Position numbers and translations under genes: made by a program. From PZPK01 sp047628385 (lineage in GTDB: Bacteria; Pseudomonadota; Gammaproteobacteria; Pseudomonadales; Oleiphilaceae), in contig JBLHVH010000069.1 of NCBI GenBank assembly GCA_047628385.1, positions 1 through 14,687 on the forward strand: DNA of 14,687 bases. Direction: 5' to 3'. This document shows, one piece after another, positions 4,532 to 12,744 of this stretch. The number at the start of each line of letters is the position of its first letter. Position 1 is the stretch's first letter. The notes under the pieces were generated by a model. The model saw only the letters and a program-made list of their open reading frames with translations. It searched no databases and was not told the origin of the DNA.

Positions 4532-6115
4532 TTAAGACTGCCGACGCCAAACACCAATTCCACATAATGCAATAAACAAGGGGACAAGAAAAAGCATCAC
4601 CGCAATCATACGTCGTTGCTTGCTGGTTAAATCTAATCGTTCAACCGTGACTTTTTCTTTACCAATAATGACTTGATAATCCAATTCTGACAACCAGTTG
4701 ACGATATTCAAACCCATCTGAGCATTACTATATTGCTTGATATAAGCATTACTGAGGAAGTCAGCATCGGTGAACACAATAAGGCGGGTATCAGATAAAG
4801 ATTGGTTCTCATCAAGAATGACAAAAGAAATTGGTACAGGGCCAGGTATATCGATGCCCTTATCGAAGCGTATTTCTTGATAGCGGTTGCTTTCCCCCCA
4901 GCTATTGTCTGTTGTTTGAGTAAGGACAATAGGAACTAATTTAGTGCTAGGACGACGGTTTGATAATACTGAAATAGAGCGAGGGCGAACATAAAATGTA
5001 TAGTCTAATCCCTCTGTGATGGCTTTGTGAGGAAAGTAGTTTTTAGTGGCAGGACTGCCAACATCAGATTGAATATGATTACTTAAATCGACCACAACAT
5101 CACTTTCAACATGAATCCCATAGCGGTTAAGTAGTTTATTTAGTGAAGGGTTTGAGCGCAGCTGTTTTTCTGTCAGTTTGGTTCCCGACTCGCCGACAAC
5201 AGTGTGTTCAATTAGAAATAAAGCATCTCCGCCTTGTTGTAAATAATCATGGATCAAGGCATTTTCTTGCTCTGTTAGTTCATTGCTAGGGCCCGCAATA
5301 ATGAGTACGTCGCAGTCTTTTGGGATAGATCTTTCGACTCCCAGCATTAGCGTCTTGCTAATGATATTATTGGTCTCCAGTAAGTTAGCAAAATAGCTCA
5401 AGCCTTGATTTTTCTCATTTGAAATATCATATTCTCCATGGCCAGTAAGAAAACAAACTTGCCGTTTGTCACGTGTCACACGGACAATGGCGTTACTGAT
5501 TTTTTCTTCGGTTAATGCGTCCTTTGTGAAATCAATATCCCGACGTTCATTTCCCGAACGGACGATTAATTTACGTTCTTTACCGCTAATCACATTGCCA
5601 AATTGGGCTGCATAGCCAATTTTCTCAATCGGATCAATAATTTCAGTGGTGACCTTTCCCTTGGATACCCGTTCGTATTCATTTAACTGATCAACTAAAT
5701 ATTTAGGGGGTAAACCTACGAAAAATGCCGTGAGATTTACCTCGACCTTCAAACCTTCAATATATTTAGCAGTGCTATTTTCCAGGGTATGCTGCTTGGC
5801 TTGTGTAACATCCCAGCGATATGGCAAAGAGAAAGCAAGGTAATTAATCGCAATGGTAAACAAAGTCGTGATCAGAACTAAGCCTGCCATCATTCCTGTT
5901 TTTTTCCATTGCTTTGCCGGTGACCGAACAGATGATTGGGCATGAATCCTATCTTGAGATGGTTGATCACTTCGCTTAAGACTGAAGCTTAGGAAAATCA
6001 AGCCCAATACTGCCAGCAAGATAGGTAAAATTTCTGTGCTTTGCTCTATATAAAGTGAAGCGCCGCCCCATGAAAAACACATAAAGCCTAAGATAAATAG
6101 AATATTCATCTTCAT
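4532..6115 (-). CDS. GldG-like ABC transporter auxiliary membrane protein
   Basis: A 527-aa protein of the GldG / 'ABC-type uncharacterized transport system' family (ABC_transp_aux type). Two membrane segments lie near the N-terminus (about 4-21 and 28-45) and a third at 74-95. The large periplasmic part opens with WDVTQAKQHTLENSTAKYI (from 101), equivalent to the 'D.T..K.yTLs..T...l' signature of GldG proteins. A C-terminal membrane segment (about 503-521) ends in WRRQS. GldG partners GldA/GldF in Bacteroidetes gliding, but in proteobacteria its substrate is unknown, so no gliding role should be assumed. Its ATG overlaps the permease stop by 4 nt (ATGA), so translation is coupled. Confidence 0.85.
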   Translation of the reverse strand: MKMNILFILGFMCFSWGGASLYIEQSTEILPILLAVLGLIFLSFSLKRSDQPSQDRIHAQSSVRSPAKQWKKTGMMAGLVLITTLFTIAINYLAFSLPYRWDVTQAKQHTLENSTAKYIEGLKVEVNLTAFFVGLPPKYLVDQLNEYERVSKGKVTTEIIDPIEKIGYAAQFGNVISGKERKLIVRSGNERRDIDFTKDALTEEKISNAIVRVTRDKRQVCFLTGHGEYDISNEKNQGLSYFANLLETNNIISKTLMLGVERSIPKDCDVLIIAGPSNELTEQENALIHDYLQQGGDALFLIEHTVVGESGTKLTEKQLRSNPSLNKLLNRYGIHVESDVVVDLSNHIQSDVGSPATKNYFPHKAITEGLDYTFYVRPRSISVLSNRRPSTKLVPIVLTQTTDNSWGESNRYQEIRFDKGIDIPGPVPISFVILDENQSLSDTRLIVFTDADFLSNAYIKQYSNAQMGLNIVNWLSELDYQVIIGKEKVTVERLDLTSKQRRMIAVMLFLVPLFIALCGIGVWRRQS

Positions 6116-6822
6116 TGGAACATCCTGTTTTCAATACTTAAGCGTGTAAATACGATACATATAAAGATGCCGCTCAGATAATAAACCAGGTCGCTAAGTG
6201 TGATGACGCCGACGATGAAATGTTCCAAATGCGTCAAAGTACTCATATATTGAATAATGGTTACGGCCTCACCATTAAAGTATTTGGTGAAATTGATTAG
6301 AAAGTACAATAGAAACAATATGACATAAGACATCATTGCTGCGACGATTTGATTACGAGTCCATGATGAGGTCATCATACCAACCGCAATAAAGAAAGCG
6401 CCTTCAAGCCATACGCCTAAATAGCCACTGACGAGGGTCAAGCGATCAGGAGATCCAAAGAATTCGAGTATGCCGAAGTAAATTAAGGTAAGACTGATCA
6501 ATATACTGAAGAAGGCTAAGACGCCAAGATATTTGCCCAGCACAATCGCCATGTTGCTAACCGGCGCAGTCATCAAGAATTCCATGGTACCGCTAGCTTT
6601 CTCTTCTGAAAAAAGTCGCATTGTCATGATCGGTACTAAAAACAGAAACATAAACTCCATAACATGAAAAACATCCCTCAGAGAGGCCTCTCTGTTTTGG
6701 TCTATAATAATGAAAAAGAAAATATTGAAAACACTGATCGACAATACCAATGTAATGTAGGCAACGGGGGACTTGAAATAAGTCATTAACTCTTTTTTGG
6801 CGATGAAGTAGACCTTATCCAT
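6112..6822 (-). CDS. ABC-2 family permease (GldF-like)
   Basis: A 236-aa inner-membrane permease with six predicted helices (about 20-40, 54-69, 97-118, 131-151, 160-178, 210-228). The loop MRLFSEEKASGTMEFLMTAPVSN (68-90) is the conserved ABC-2 coupling region, E-K-x-x-G-T followed by L-x-x-x-P. The start ATG overlaps the end of the ATPase gene by 8 nt and its stop overlaps the start of the GldG-like gene by 4 nt. It forms the membrane channel of the complex with the ATPase; the cargo is unknown. Confidence 0.88.
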   Translation of the reverse strand: MDKVYFIAKKELMTYFKSPVAYITLVLSISVFNIFFFIIIDQNREASLRDVFHVMEFMFLFLVPIMTMRLFSEEKASGTMEFLMTAPVSNMAIVLGKYLGVLAFFSILISLTLIYFGILEFFGSPDRLTLVSGYLGVWLEGAFFIAVGMMTSSWTRNQIVAAMMSYVILFLLYFLINFTKYFNGEAVTIIQYMSTLTHLEHFIVGVITLSDLVYYLSGIFICIVFTRLSIENRMFQ

Positions 6823-7624
6823 GATGCTTCACCAATCTCGAATCAATATTATCACTATGTGCTTCGTTCTCTTTGTTAGGCTTTTTTTCACTATGAAGTA
6901 GTATAAAAATATCTTCTAGACTCATGTCTCTGCGTTGATCGCTACTATCATCATAAGAATGTAATTTCATCAATGACTCTAAGGATTCATCGATAATTAT
7001 TTCACCAGATTTAATCATTAATACCCGTTGCGCGACATGCTCAATTTCAGAAAGGATATGGGTACTGATAATAACGGTTCTCTGGTCTTTTAGGTCTTTA
7101 ATTAGATTACGAATCTGAAGATTTTGAATCGGATCCAAGCCGCTGGTTGGCTCATCAAGAATTAGCAGTTTTGGTTCATGAATAATTGCCTGAGCAATAC
7201 CCACTCTCTGCTTATAACCTTTAGACAATGTGGCGATGGTTTTATTAGCCATATGCTCAAGCTGACATTCCGCCATGACACTGTCAAATTGCCTTCGCCT
7301 ATTTTTGGCAGGAATACCCTTTATTTCAGCTGCGAATTTAAGGTAGTCCTTTACGGTCATATTAAGATAGAGCGGCGGTGTTTCAGGTAAATAGCCAATT
7401 TTTTGCCGGGTAATTAATGAATGTTTAGCCACATCATCGCCATCAATTAACACCGTACCGGATGTAGCGGGTAAAAAAGACGTCAATATCCGCATTAATG
7501 TGGTTTTTCCAGCTCCGTTTGTCCCTAAAAAACCAACTATTTCACCCTTATTAATTTCAAATGAAACGTCAGACAAGGCCTGAAAAGAGCCAAAGTGTTT
7601 CGATATATTTTTTGTGATGATCAT
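6815..7624 (-). CDS. ABC transporter ATP-binding protein (GldA-like)
   Basis: A 269-aa ATPase counted from ATG 7624. Walker A is GTNGAGKT (34-41). The Q-loop position is GYLPE with Glu rather than Gln, as is common in the DrrA/NatA group. The signature is LSKGY (133-137), Walker B LILDE (154-158), D-loop SGLD, H-loop His189 in STHIL. A C-terminal extension (about 230-269) rich in charged residues includes MSLEDIFILL. The start at ATG 7624 fits the family (MIITKNISKHFG); a 17-residue upstream extension begins at a TTG and lacks a ribosome site. It is the first gene of a three-gene operon. Confidence 0.9.
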   Translation of the reverse strand: MIITKNISKHFGSFQALSDVSFEINKGEIVGFLGTNGAGKTTLMRILTSFLPATSGTVLIDGDDVAKHSLITRQKIGYLPETPPLYLNMTVKDYLKFAAEIKGIPAKNRRRQFDSVMAECQLEHMANKTIATLSKGYKQRVGIAQAIIHEPKLLILDEPTSGLDPIQNLQIRNLIKDLKDQRTVIISTHILSEIEHVAQRVLMIKSGEIIIDESLESLMKLHSYDDSSDQRRDMSLEDIFILLHSEKKPNKENEAHSDNIDSRLVKHHG

Positions 7625-7974
7625 ATTGTTTTTATATAAATGAGTTTTATGGCTAATGGTAAATGACTGAGACAAGATTCGTGACCAGTCTTATAAAACA
7701 GTAGTTTTAGAGAATTTTTTAGAAAATAAAAAAAGCAACGCTGTATGCTAGTAAGTAGTGCAATTAGAGTATTCGATTCGGTCTAAAGCTACAAGAGACG
7801 CTTTGTGGCGCAGAGATATGTTTTTAGATTAATTGTTATTTCATGGGGTTAAGCACAAAATAGATATATCCTTAAATTGCGTATTTAATGAACTCCAGTT
7901 TTATCGTATAACTAGGCGATCAAACTGACTCATTGCTTGTTTTTTTATGTTTAGATAATAAAAGGTAGTTAGTA
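7625..7974. other. Divergent intergenic region, no gene seen
   Basis: This 350-bp AT-rich gap separates the minus-strand ABC operon from the plus-strand TPR-like gene, so it must hold both promoters. On the plus strand, TTGCTT (7933-7938) and GATAAT (7954-7959) are 15 bp apart, a weak pair about 15 nt before the gene's ATG. For the ABC operon only loose AT-rich boxes (TTTATATAA near 7630) are seen. No convincing operator, RNA gene or long ORF is visible. Confidence 0.4.
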
Positions 7975-8397
7975 ATGATTAATACCAAAATTTATAAGTC
8001 TGTCTATAGCTTAGCTGAAAAACTAATGGAGGCGGCTAATACAGACAATAGAGATATTTTCGATTCACTCTTTGCAGAGCTGAAGGCTATTTGCATAGAA
8101 CACGAAAATACTGACAAAGATCACCCTGAACAATGGGAAACACTTGCTGATTTTACAGAAGAATTAGAAGACGCTGTCACAGGCTACGAAAAAGCACTAA
8201 ATAAAGCCATTGCTATTAATTCGAAAGACCACATGTCATCAATCGCCTTTTCTATGGCGACATTGCAAATTGAATTAGGTCAGACTGACGCAGCGATCAA
8301 AAACCTTCAAGATGCAAAAATTAGCGCTAATAAAATTGAAGATAAAGACTTGAAAGTAGAAATAGATGAGCTGCTTGAAAGTCTATTAGCAGACTAG
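7975..8397 (+). CDS. Small acidic TPR-like protein
   Basis: A 140-aa acidic, all-helical protein with no signal peptide or membrane segment. Residues 58-120 fit tetratricopeptide-like helical pairs: ADFTEELEDAVTGYEKALNKAIAINS and then SIAFSMATLQIELGQTDAAIKNLQDA, where the LG-x-x-x-x-A-I-x-x-L pattern is TPR-typical. Such proteins usually act as protein-protein adaptors; the partner is unknown. The start ATG 7975 has AAAGG about 10 nt upstream. It is a single gene on the plus strand, divergent from the ABC operon, and is followed by a degraded gene. I do not recognise a named family. Confidence 0.65.
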   Translation: MINTKIYKSVYSLAEKLMEAANTDNRDIFDSLFAELKAICIEHENTDKDHPEQWETLADFTEELEDAVTGYEKALNKAIAINSKDHMSSIAFSMATLQIELGQTDAAIKNLQDAKISANKIEDKDLKVEIDELLESLLAD

Positions 8398-8513
8398 GCT
8401 CGTAAGAACTATTAATTTACCTAGAGTTTTGGAAGGCTGTTCGCCATCATCTGCATGCCTCTTACTTTTGTAGGTAAGACCCACCAAACAAGTAATACGA
8501 AGGAAGCTTAAAA

Positions 8514-8764
8514 ATGTCTATGGGGTTTTTTTACCTTTAGATGCGCCACTGAAAACAGTGCATTTAAACGAAGCAGCCAAAGAACTTGATATACCTATTG
8601 TTTACAATAGTGATATAGACCTCGATACTCATTCTGGATTTTTGCCCGGCAGAGTAAATGGTGTAAAAACTGCTGTTTAAATGTTTAAGCTTTCTTTTGC
8701 AGAAGTCTCTTACATATTGAGACCCAATAAAGTCATTAATCCTGGGGGTACTTTGGTCGTATAG
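8514..8764 (+). pseudogene. Broken STN-domain gene
   Basis: AAGGA (8500-8504) and ATG 8514 start a frame (MSMGFFY) that ends early. One base difference in the T7 run (8526-8532) would join it to a frame open from 8531. That frame reads PLDAPLKTVHLNEAAKELDI, then VYNSDIDLDTHSGFLPG, hits an in-frame TAA (8678-8680), and goes on as FAEVSYILRPNKVINP and GGTLVV to TAG 8762. The order L-x-x-A..ldI-Y......G.v...a...L......vi matches the STN domain found at the N-terminus of TonB receptors, secretins and FecR partners. One frameshift and one stop make it non-functional; a short STN-only protein or a receptor stump are both possible. Confidence 0.5.
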
Positions 8765-8994
8765 TTTCGTTTGGGAGGGAATTCTAACGAGACGGTTATT
8801 GCCCTGCATACGGCGCTGTTATGTTTGTCGAGTTGCAACTGAATTACGTTTGACTCAATGAGTAATAAATATTTTAGGGCCGAAAAATTACAACAGAAAA
8901 TAGATGAAATACTAAAGCATAGCTAGGAGTAATTGACCTAACTTACTAAAGTAACTTGAGACCTTCAAAAAAAACTGTCGTTTTTTAGATTATT
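8765..8994. other. Gene remnant or non-coding stretch before hrpB end
   Basis: No complete gene is seen. A 22-codon open frame (ATG 8858 to TAG 8924, product starting MSNKYFRAEKLQQKIDEILK) looks like a natural coding sequence ending but has no ribosome site. It may be the tail of the broken gene to its left or another remnant. Confidence 0.3.
8969..8986. terminator. AT-rich hairpin, possible hrpB terminator
   Basis: AAAAAAC, loop TGTC, GTTTTTT. On the minus strand it follows the hrpB stop codon by about 8 nt and is flanked by an 8-base T-run, as an intrinsic terminator would be; the stem has only one G-C pair, so it is weak. It is nearly symmetric and could act for both strands. Confidence 0.4.
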
Positions 8995-11538
8995 CTAGCG
9001 GCGTCGATGCTTCATTGAGTGCCCCGGTTTTTCTAACAAGGGTTGTTCTGGCCAGCGATGCCGTGGATATTTACCTCGCATCTCTTTGGCGACCTCAAAA
9101 TAAGATGTATTCCAAAAGTTTGCTAAATCACTGGTGGTTTGAATGGGTCTTTGGGCCGGTGATAGCAGTTCGAATCTAAGAGGAACTTTATTACCGCCAA
9201 TTTTGGGCGACTCAATTTCACCAAACATCTCTTGGAGTCTTACAGATACGGTTGGCCCCTGGTTTTGATCGTAAACGATAGGGGTTTTTTTGTCACTGGG
9301 CGTGACATACACCGTAGGTGCTTGTCTTTCGAGTAGTTGTTGCTCGTCCCAGGATAAGGATCCCTTGATAAGCTCTAAGACATTGACCTGCTTGAGTTGG
9401 GCTAAACTATTTACCTTTGCTAGGTAGGGGAGAAGCCATTGCTCAGTAGTTTGAATCAATGAACCTTCTGTTAGCTTAGGGAAGTTCTCTATAACTTCAC
9501 CTAACCATGTGGCTCTTGCTAACCAATCTTGACATTTTTCTGACCAATTTAGTAGTTTTAGACCTTCTGATTTTAGAAGGCTATTTAGGCATTTTTGAAA
9601 CTCTTCCGCTGGAATGTTTGTTAAAGGTTGAGACCTAAGAATGATGGATCGATAGCAAGAAAGCCTCCGACCAATAATAGTTTGCTTTTTATCATCCAGC
9701 CGATATTCATCTTTATCTGTAATTAAGTGTCCAACAGATTCATGTATATCTTCTAGTGTAATGGCGGCTGCGCTAAAAATATGACCTTCTTTTTTTTGCG
9801 CATTACAGTCGCTAATTACCAGCCAATCAGAGCCAAATAGCGGGTCATCATCGAATAATTGAACACCTTTACCATTGGCGAGTTGGTAACGGCCACAGTT
9901 TGCTGAACGCCTTTTAGCCAGACGGTCTGGATAAGCGAGTAGAAGAAGTTTCCCCACGTGGTCTTGTAAATCAGTAAGGGAATAAGCTTGGGTCTTGGTC
10001 GATATTTTTAAGCTATTTTTTAGCGATCTTGTAGTACTTAAGGTTTGTTCCACTGTCGCGCCTTTTAAAGGCCAGGATTGAAGCGCGGTTTTTTTTTGAG
10101 TTTTATAATCTTGCAGCGCAAGCAAACGCTCAATAATATCGACACCTCGTCGATTGTAAAAAATATCATTCTCCGACAGCAGTGCTGAAAGTTCGCACGC
10201 TATGCCTTTTTCTAAAGGCGTGTTTGCCTGCAATAGCATTGCGGCTAACCTCGGTTGAAGCCCTAGTTTAGTAGCTTCAGTTCCAAGTGCTGTGATCGCT
10301 ATGGCATCACTGACTACGCCATCGCTTACCAGGCCTAAAGAGCTTAATAGATGTTTAGCGGATTCAAAGTGTGCTAAGGGGGGAGGGCTGAGCCAGTTTA
10401 TTGTATGGTAGTCATTTAAACCCCAAGCGAACAGGTCGAGTATTAAGCTTGATAAGTCAGCAGATAGAATTTCTTCGCTTTGAAAGTCTTTTAGAGAATG
10501 TTGCTTGGACTCACTCCATAAACGAATACACGATCCTGCTTGTAAGCGTCCGGCTCGACCTTTTCGCTGGTCTGCTGAAGCTTTAGAAATATACGACGTT
10601 TCTAGGCGAGTCATACAGCTCAATGGGTCATACACCGATATTTTCTCTAAGCCACTGTCTATGACACACGATACGCCTTCTATGGTCAAACTGGTTTCGG
10701 CAATATTAGTGGTAAAAACTACACGTCGTTTGCCTGATGGATCAGGTAACAATGCTTGTTCTTGCTGGTCAATGGACAGGCCACCATAAAGCGGCAGGAA
10801 AACTACATTTTGGTTTTCGTGAAAGCTACTTTTTGCCGCGGATAAGCATCTTTTTATATCGGCTTGGCCGGGGAGGAATACCAAGGTATCACCTTTTTTA
10901 TCCGATGATAATACTGGTCTTAAAGCTTTCATTACCTTCAAGCTGAGATGACTTTTGTCTTGAACAATGCTGCTATGAACATAGTCAAGGCTTACCGGAT
11001 AAGCGCGACCAGGACACTTAATGACAGGGGCATTATCTAAATAGCTAGAGATTAAATTGGTATCTATAGTGGCTGACATAACCAGTAGCTTTAAGTCTTC
11101 ACGAATCGTCTGCTGAACTTCCAGCGCTAACATTAAGGCCAAATCTGAATGGATAGATCGCTCATGGAACTCATCAAAAATGATAAGGCCAACATCGCTT
11201 ATTTCAGGGTCACTTTGCAGTCGTCTTGTTAGAATACCCTCGGTGACGATCTCTAAAATCGTGCTCTCAGAGATCTTGCGATCATTTTTTACCTGATAAC
11301 CAATCCTGCCGCCAACCTTTTCGCCCAAGAGCTTCGCCAAATAATAAGCGATTGATTTAGCCGCTACTCGACGAGGTTCAAGCATTATAATCTTTTTATG
11401 ACCTAGCCATTCAGCGTCGATAAGGCTTAAAGGCAATGCGGTTGATTTACCTGCACCAGGCTCTGCTTGTAATACAAGATTATTATTACGTGATAAGCAG
11501 TCTGATACTTGAGGTAAAAACTGGGTTATTGGTAGCAA
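8995..11538 (-). CDS. hrpB: ATP-dependent DExH helicase HrpB
   Basis: An 847-aa HrpB-type DExH-box helicase (E. coli HrpB is about 809 aa). Motifs in order: Walker A AEPGAGKS (25-32), Ia LEPRRVAAK (53-61), Ib VTEGIL (98-103), II DEFH (122-125), III SAT (155-157), V TNIAETSLTI and VI QRKGRAGR. The HrpB-specific C-terminal region ends with YPRHRWPEQPL and a basic tail (KHRRR). It is a cytosolic nucleic-acid helicase of poorly defined role, linked in some bacteria to mRNA processing. The start is TTG 11538-11536: an in-frame stop TAG lies four codons upstream and the next possible starts fall after Walker A. The ribosome site is weak (GAG 6 nt upstream), so expression is probably low. It is a single gene, not in an operon. 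Confidence 0.93.
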   Translation of the reverse strand: MLPITQFLPQVSDCLSRNNNLVLQAEPGAGKSTALPLSLIDAEWLGHKKIIMLEPRRVAAKSIAYYLAKLLGEKVGGRIGYQVKNDRKISESTILEIVTEGILTRRLQSDPEISDVGLIIFDEFHERSIHSDLALMLALEVQQTIREDLKLLVMSATIDTNLISSYLDNAPVIKCPGRAYPVSLDYVHSSIVQDKSHLSLKVMKALRPVLSSDKKGDTLVFLPGQADIKRCLSAAKSSFHENQNVVFLPLYGGLSIDQQEQALLPDPSGKRRVVFTTNIAETSLTIEGVSCVIDSGLEKISVYDPLSCMTRLETSYISKASADQRKGRAGRLQAGSCIRLWSESKQHSLKDFQSEEILSADLSSLILDLFAWGLNDYHTINWLSPPPLAHFESAKHLLSSLGLVSDGVVSDAIAITALGTEATKLGLQPRLAAMLLQANTPLEKGIACELSALLSENDIFYNRRGVDIIERLLALQDYKTQKKTALQSWPLKGATVEQTLSTTRSLKNSLKISTKTQAYSLTDLQDHVGKLLLLAYPDRLAKRRSANCGRYQLANGKGVQLFDDDPLFGSDWLVISDCNAQKKEGHIFSAAAITLEDIHESVGHLITDKDEYRLDDKKQTIIGRRLSCYRSIILRSQPLTNIPAEEFQKCLNSLLKSEGLKLLNWSEKCQDWLARATWLGEVIENFPKLTEGSLIQTTEQWLLPYLAKVNSLAQLKQVNVLELIKGSLSWDEQQLLERQAPTVYVTPSDKKTPIVYDQNQGPTVSVRLQEMFGEIESPKIGGNKVPLRFELLSPAQRPIQTTSDLANFWNTSYFEVAKEMRGKYPRHRWPEQPLLEKPGHSMKHRRR

Positions 11539-11804
11539 ATTAAAACTCTACAGGGTTTAAGTTTATGAACTAGGCTGTGTATTTCTTCAATACAGGTAGT
11601 GATAAAAGTGGTTTGAAGCCTATTGGATCGTAATGGTATGTATTTATTAAGCAGGCGTCATTGTAAAAAATACACTAAATATGTTTTAGACTAAACTTTA
11701 ATTGACTTAATATTTTCTTAGCTTTTAGCTTAATGAAGACTAAAATAAAATCTATTATTATGTCAGAAATATAGCGAAACGCTTATGCAGATCGTTTAGC
11801 TGAG
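11539..11804. other. AT-rich divergent intergenic region
   Basis: 266 bp between the hrpB start (minus) and the decayed plus-strand gene at 11805. It is rich in A/T and must carry the hrpB promoter, but no -35/-10 pair stands out. No ORF or hairpin of note. Confidence 0.4.
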
Positions 11805-12620
11805 GTGAATAGGACTAATCCTGTTCTAGCCGTTCAAGATATTTACAATGATCGTGGAGCTGTGATTGTCCCTGAAGGTACAAAAATTGATGAACTTGTC
11901 TCTAATAAAATAGCTCGATTTACCTTGCGTATACCCTTAGATCTATCAGTTAATTTAGAATACCTCATTCCGCCAAAACAGCTTTATACCGATATTTAAA
12001 AAGCACCCACTGCTTTGCCATATGAATTAGATGATTTGTATATGGCTTTTAAGTATGAGCTAATTCGACAATGCGGAAATTATTTGTTATTTCCATTACT
12101 GTCCCAAAAGTTAACTGTGTTGCGGGATCGACTTCAGCAGGTTTATGAACGTACTCAAACCATTACCGGCATGGCGCTTTCTTCCTGATGAGTTCATACC
12201 ACTATTCATTCGTTACATACCTGTTCTTTAGAAGTCCTTAGTTCATTGGCTTGGGCTCGCAAAGCAATGTGCTCGAGGTATAGCATTAGCCGAAGAGACA
12301 CACGAAGCGATTCGTTCAGAGAAAATTATAGCTGATTTAGAGAGCGTATTTCGGAACTCAGGTCTTTGGGAGCAGGAACTAATATATTGGTTAGATGACG
12401 TTGCGTATTCTAAAAATACTGGTGAGTACCGAGAGGTGGAAATTGTCGCTATCATATTCGACTTGGTGCTGGAAAAACTTAAGCGCTTATTATGGTGGCT
12501 TTTCGATGCTTCGAAAAAAAAGATAGTCAGTGGTTAAATCGTTGCATGGAACTTCATGAATTAATTCATAATATACCAGACAATCATCATCTGGCGCTCA
12601 AGCACTATGAATGCTTATAG
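11805..12620 (+). pseudogene. Decayed gene resembling an HD-GYP-type protein
   Basis: The first piece (GTG 11805 to TAA 11997) starts NRTNPVLAVQDIYNDRGAVI, then VPEGTKIDE, the typical N-terminal leader of HD-GYP and related c-di-GMP phosphodiesterase proteins ('..L..D.y...G..l.p.G..i'). The same frame continues after that stop (ELDDLYMAFKYELIRQ, LTVLRDRLQQVYERTQTI) to TGA 12187. Later coding-like pieces are ARGIALAEETHEAIRS, WEQELIYWLDD, and after an A8 run (12514-12521) DSQWLNRCMELHELIHNIPD to TAG 12618. The HD and GYP motifs are not found, so the catalytic core seems deleted. Stops, a frameshift and the missing core make it a pseudogene; the family call rests mainly on the N-terminus. Confidence 0.55.
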
Positions 12621-12658
12621 TATGAACTCTGCAAATAAATTCGGCTAGGGATAGTAAC

Positions 12659-12697
12659 AATGTCATTCAAACAAATTGGTTTTGTTTGAATGACATT
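12659..12697. repeat. Perfect 17-bp inverted repeat
   Basis: AATGTCATTCAAACAAA (12659-12675), loop TTGGT, and its exact complement (12681-12697). It lies between the 3' ends of the plus-strand pseudogene and minus-strand ilvD, where a terminator is expected, but there is no T-run after the stem on either strand. It could be a factor-dependent or bidirectional terminator, an mRNA 3'-end stabiliser, or a protein-binding palindrome. Confidence 0.85.
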
Positions 12698-12744
12698 CGA
12701 AAAATCAAAAATATTTCTTTTAAGCTACTTAAGTTCCTAAACGA

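Noticed and set aside
8564..8809. Minus-strand 81-aa open frame
   Set aside because: It is antisense to the STN-domain remnant, whose plus-strand reading matches a known domain pattern; no ribosome site.
12243..12455. Minus-strand 70-aa open frame
   Set aside because: It is antisense to the coding-like pieces of the HD-GYP-like pseudogene and has serine-rich, shadow-type composition.
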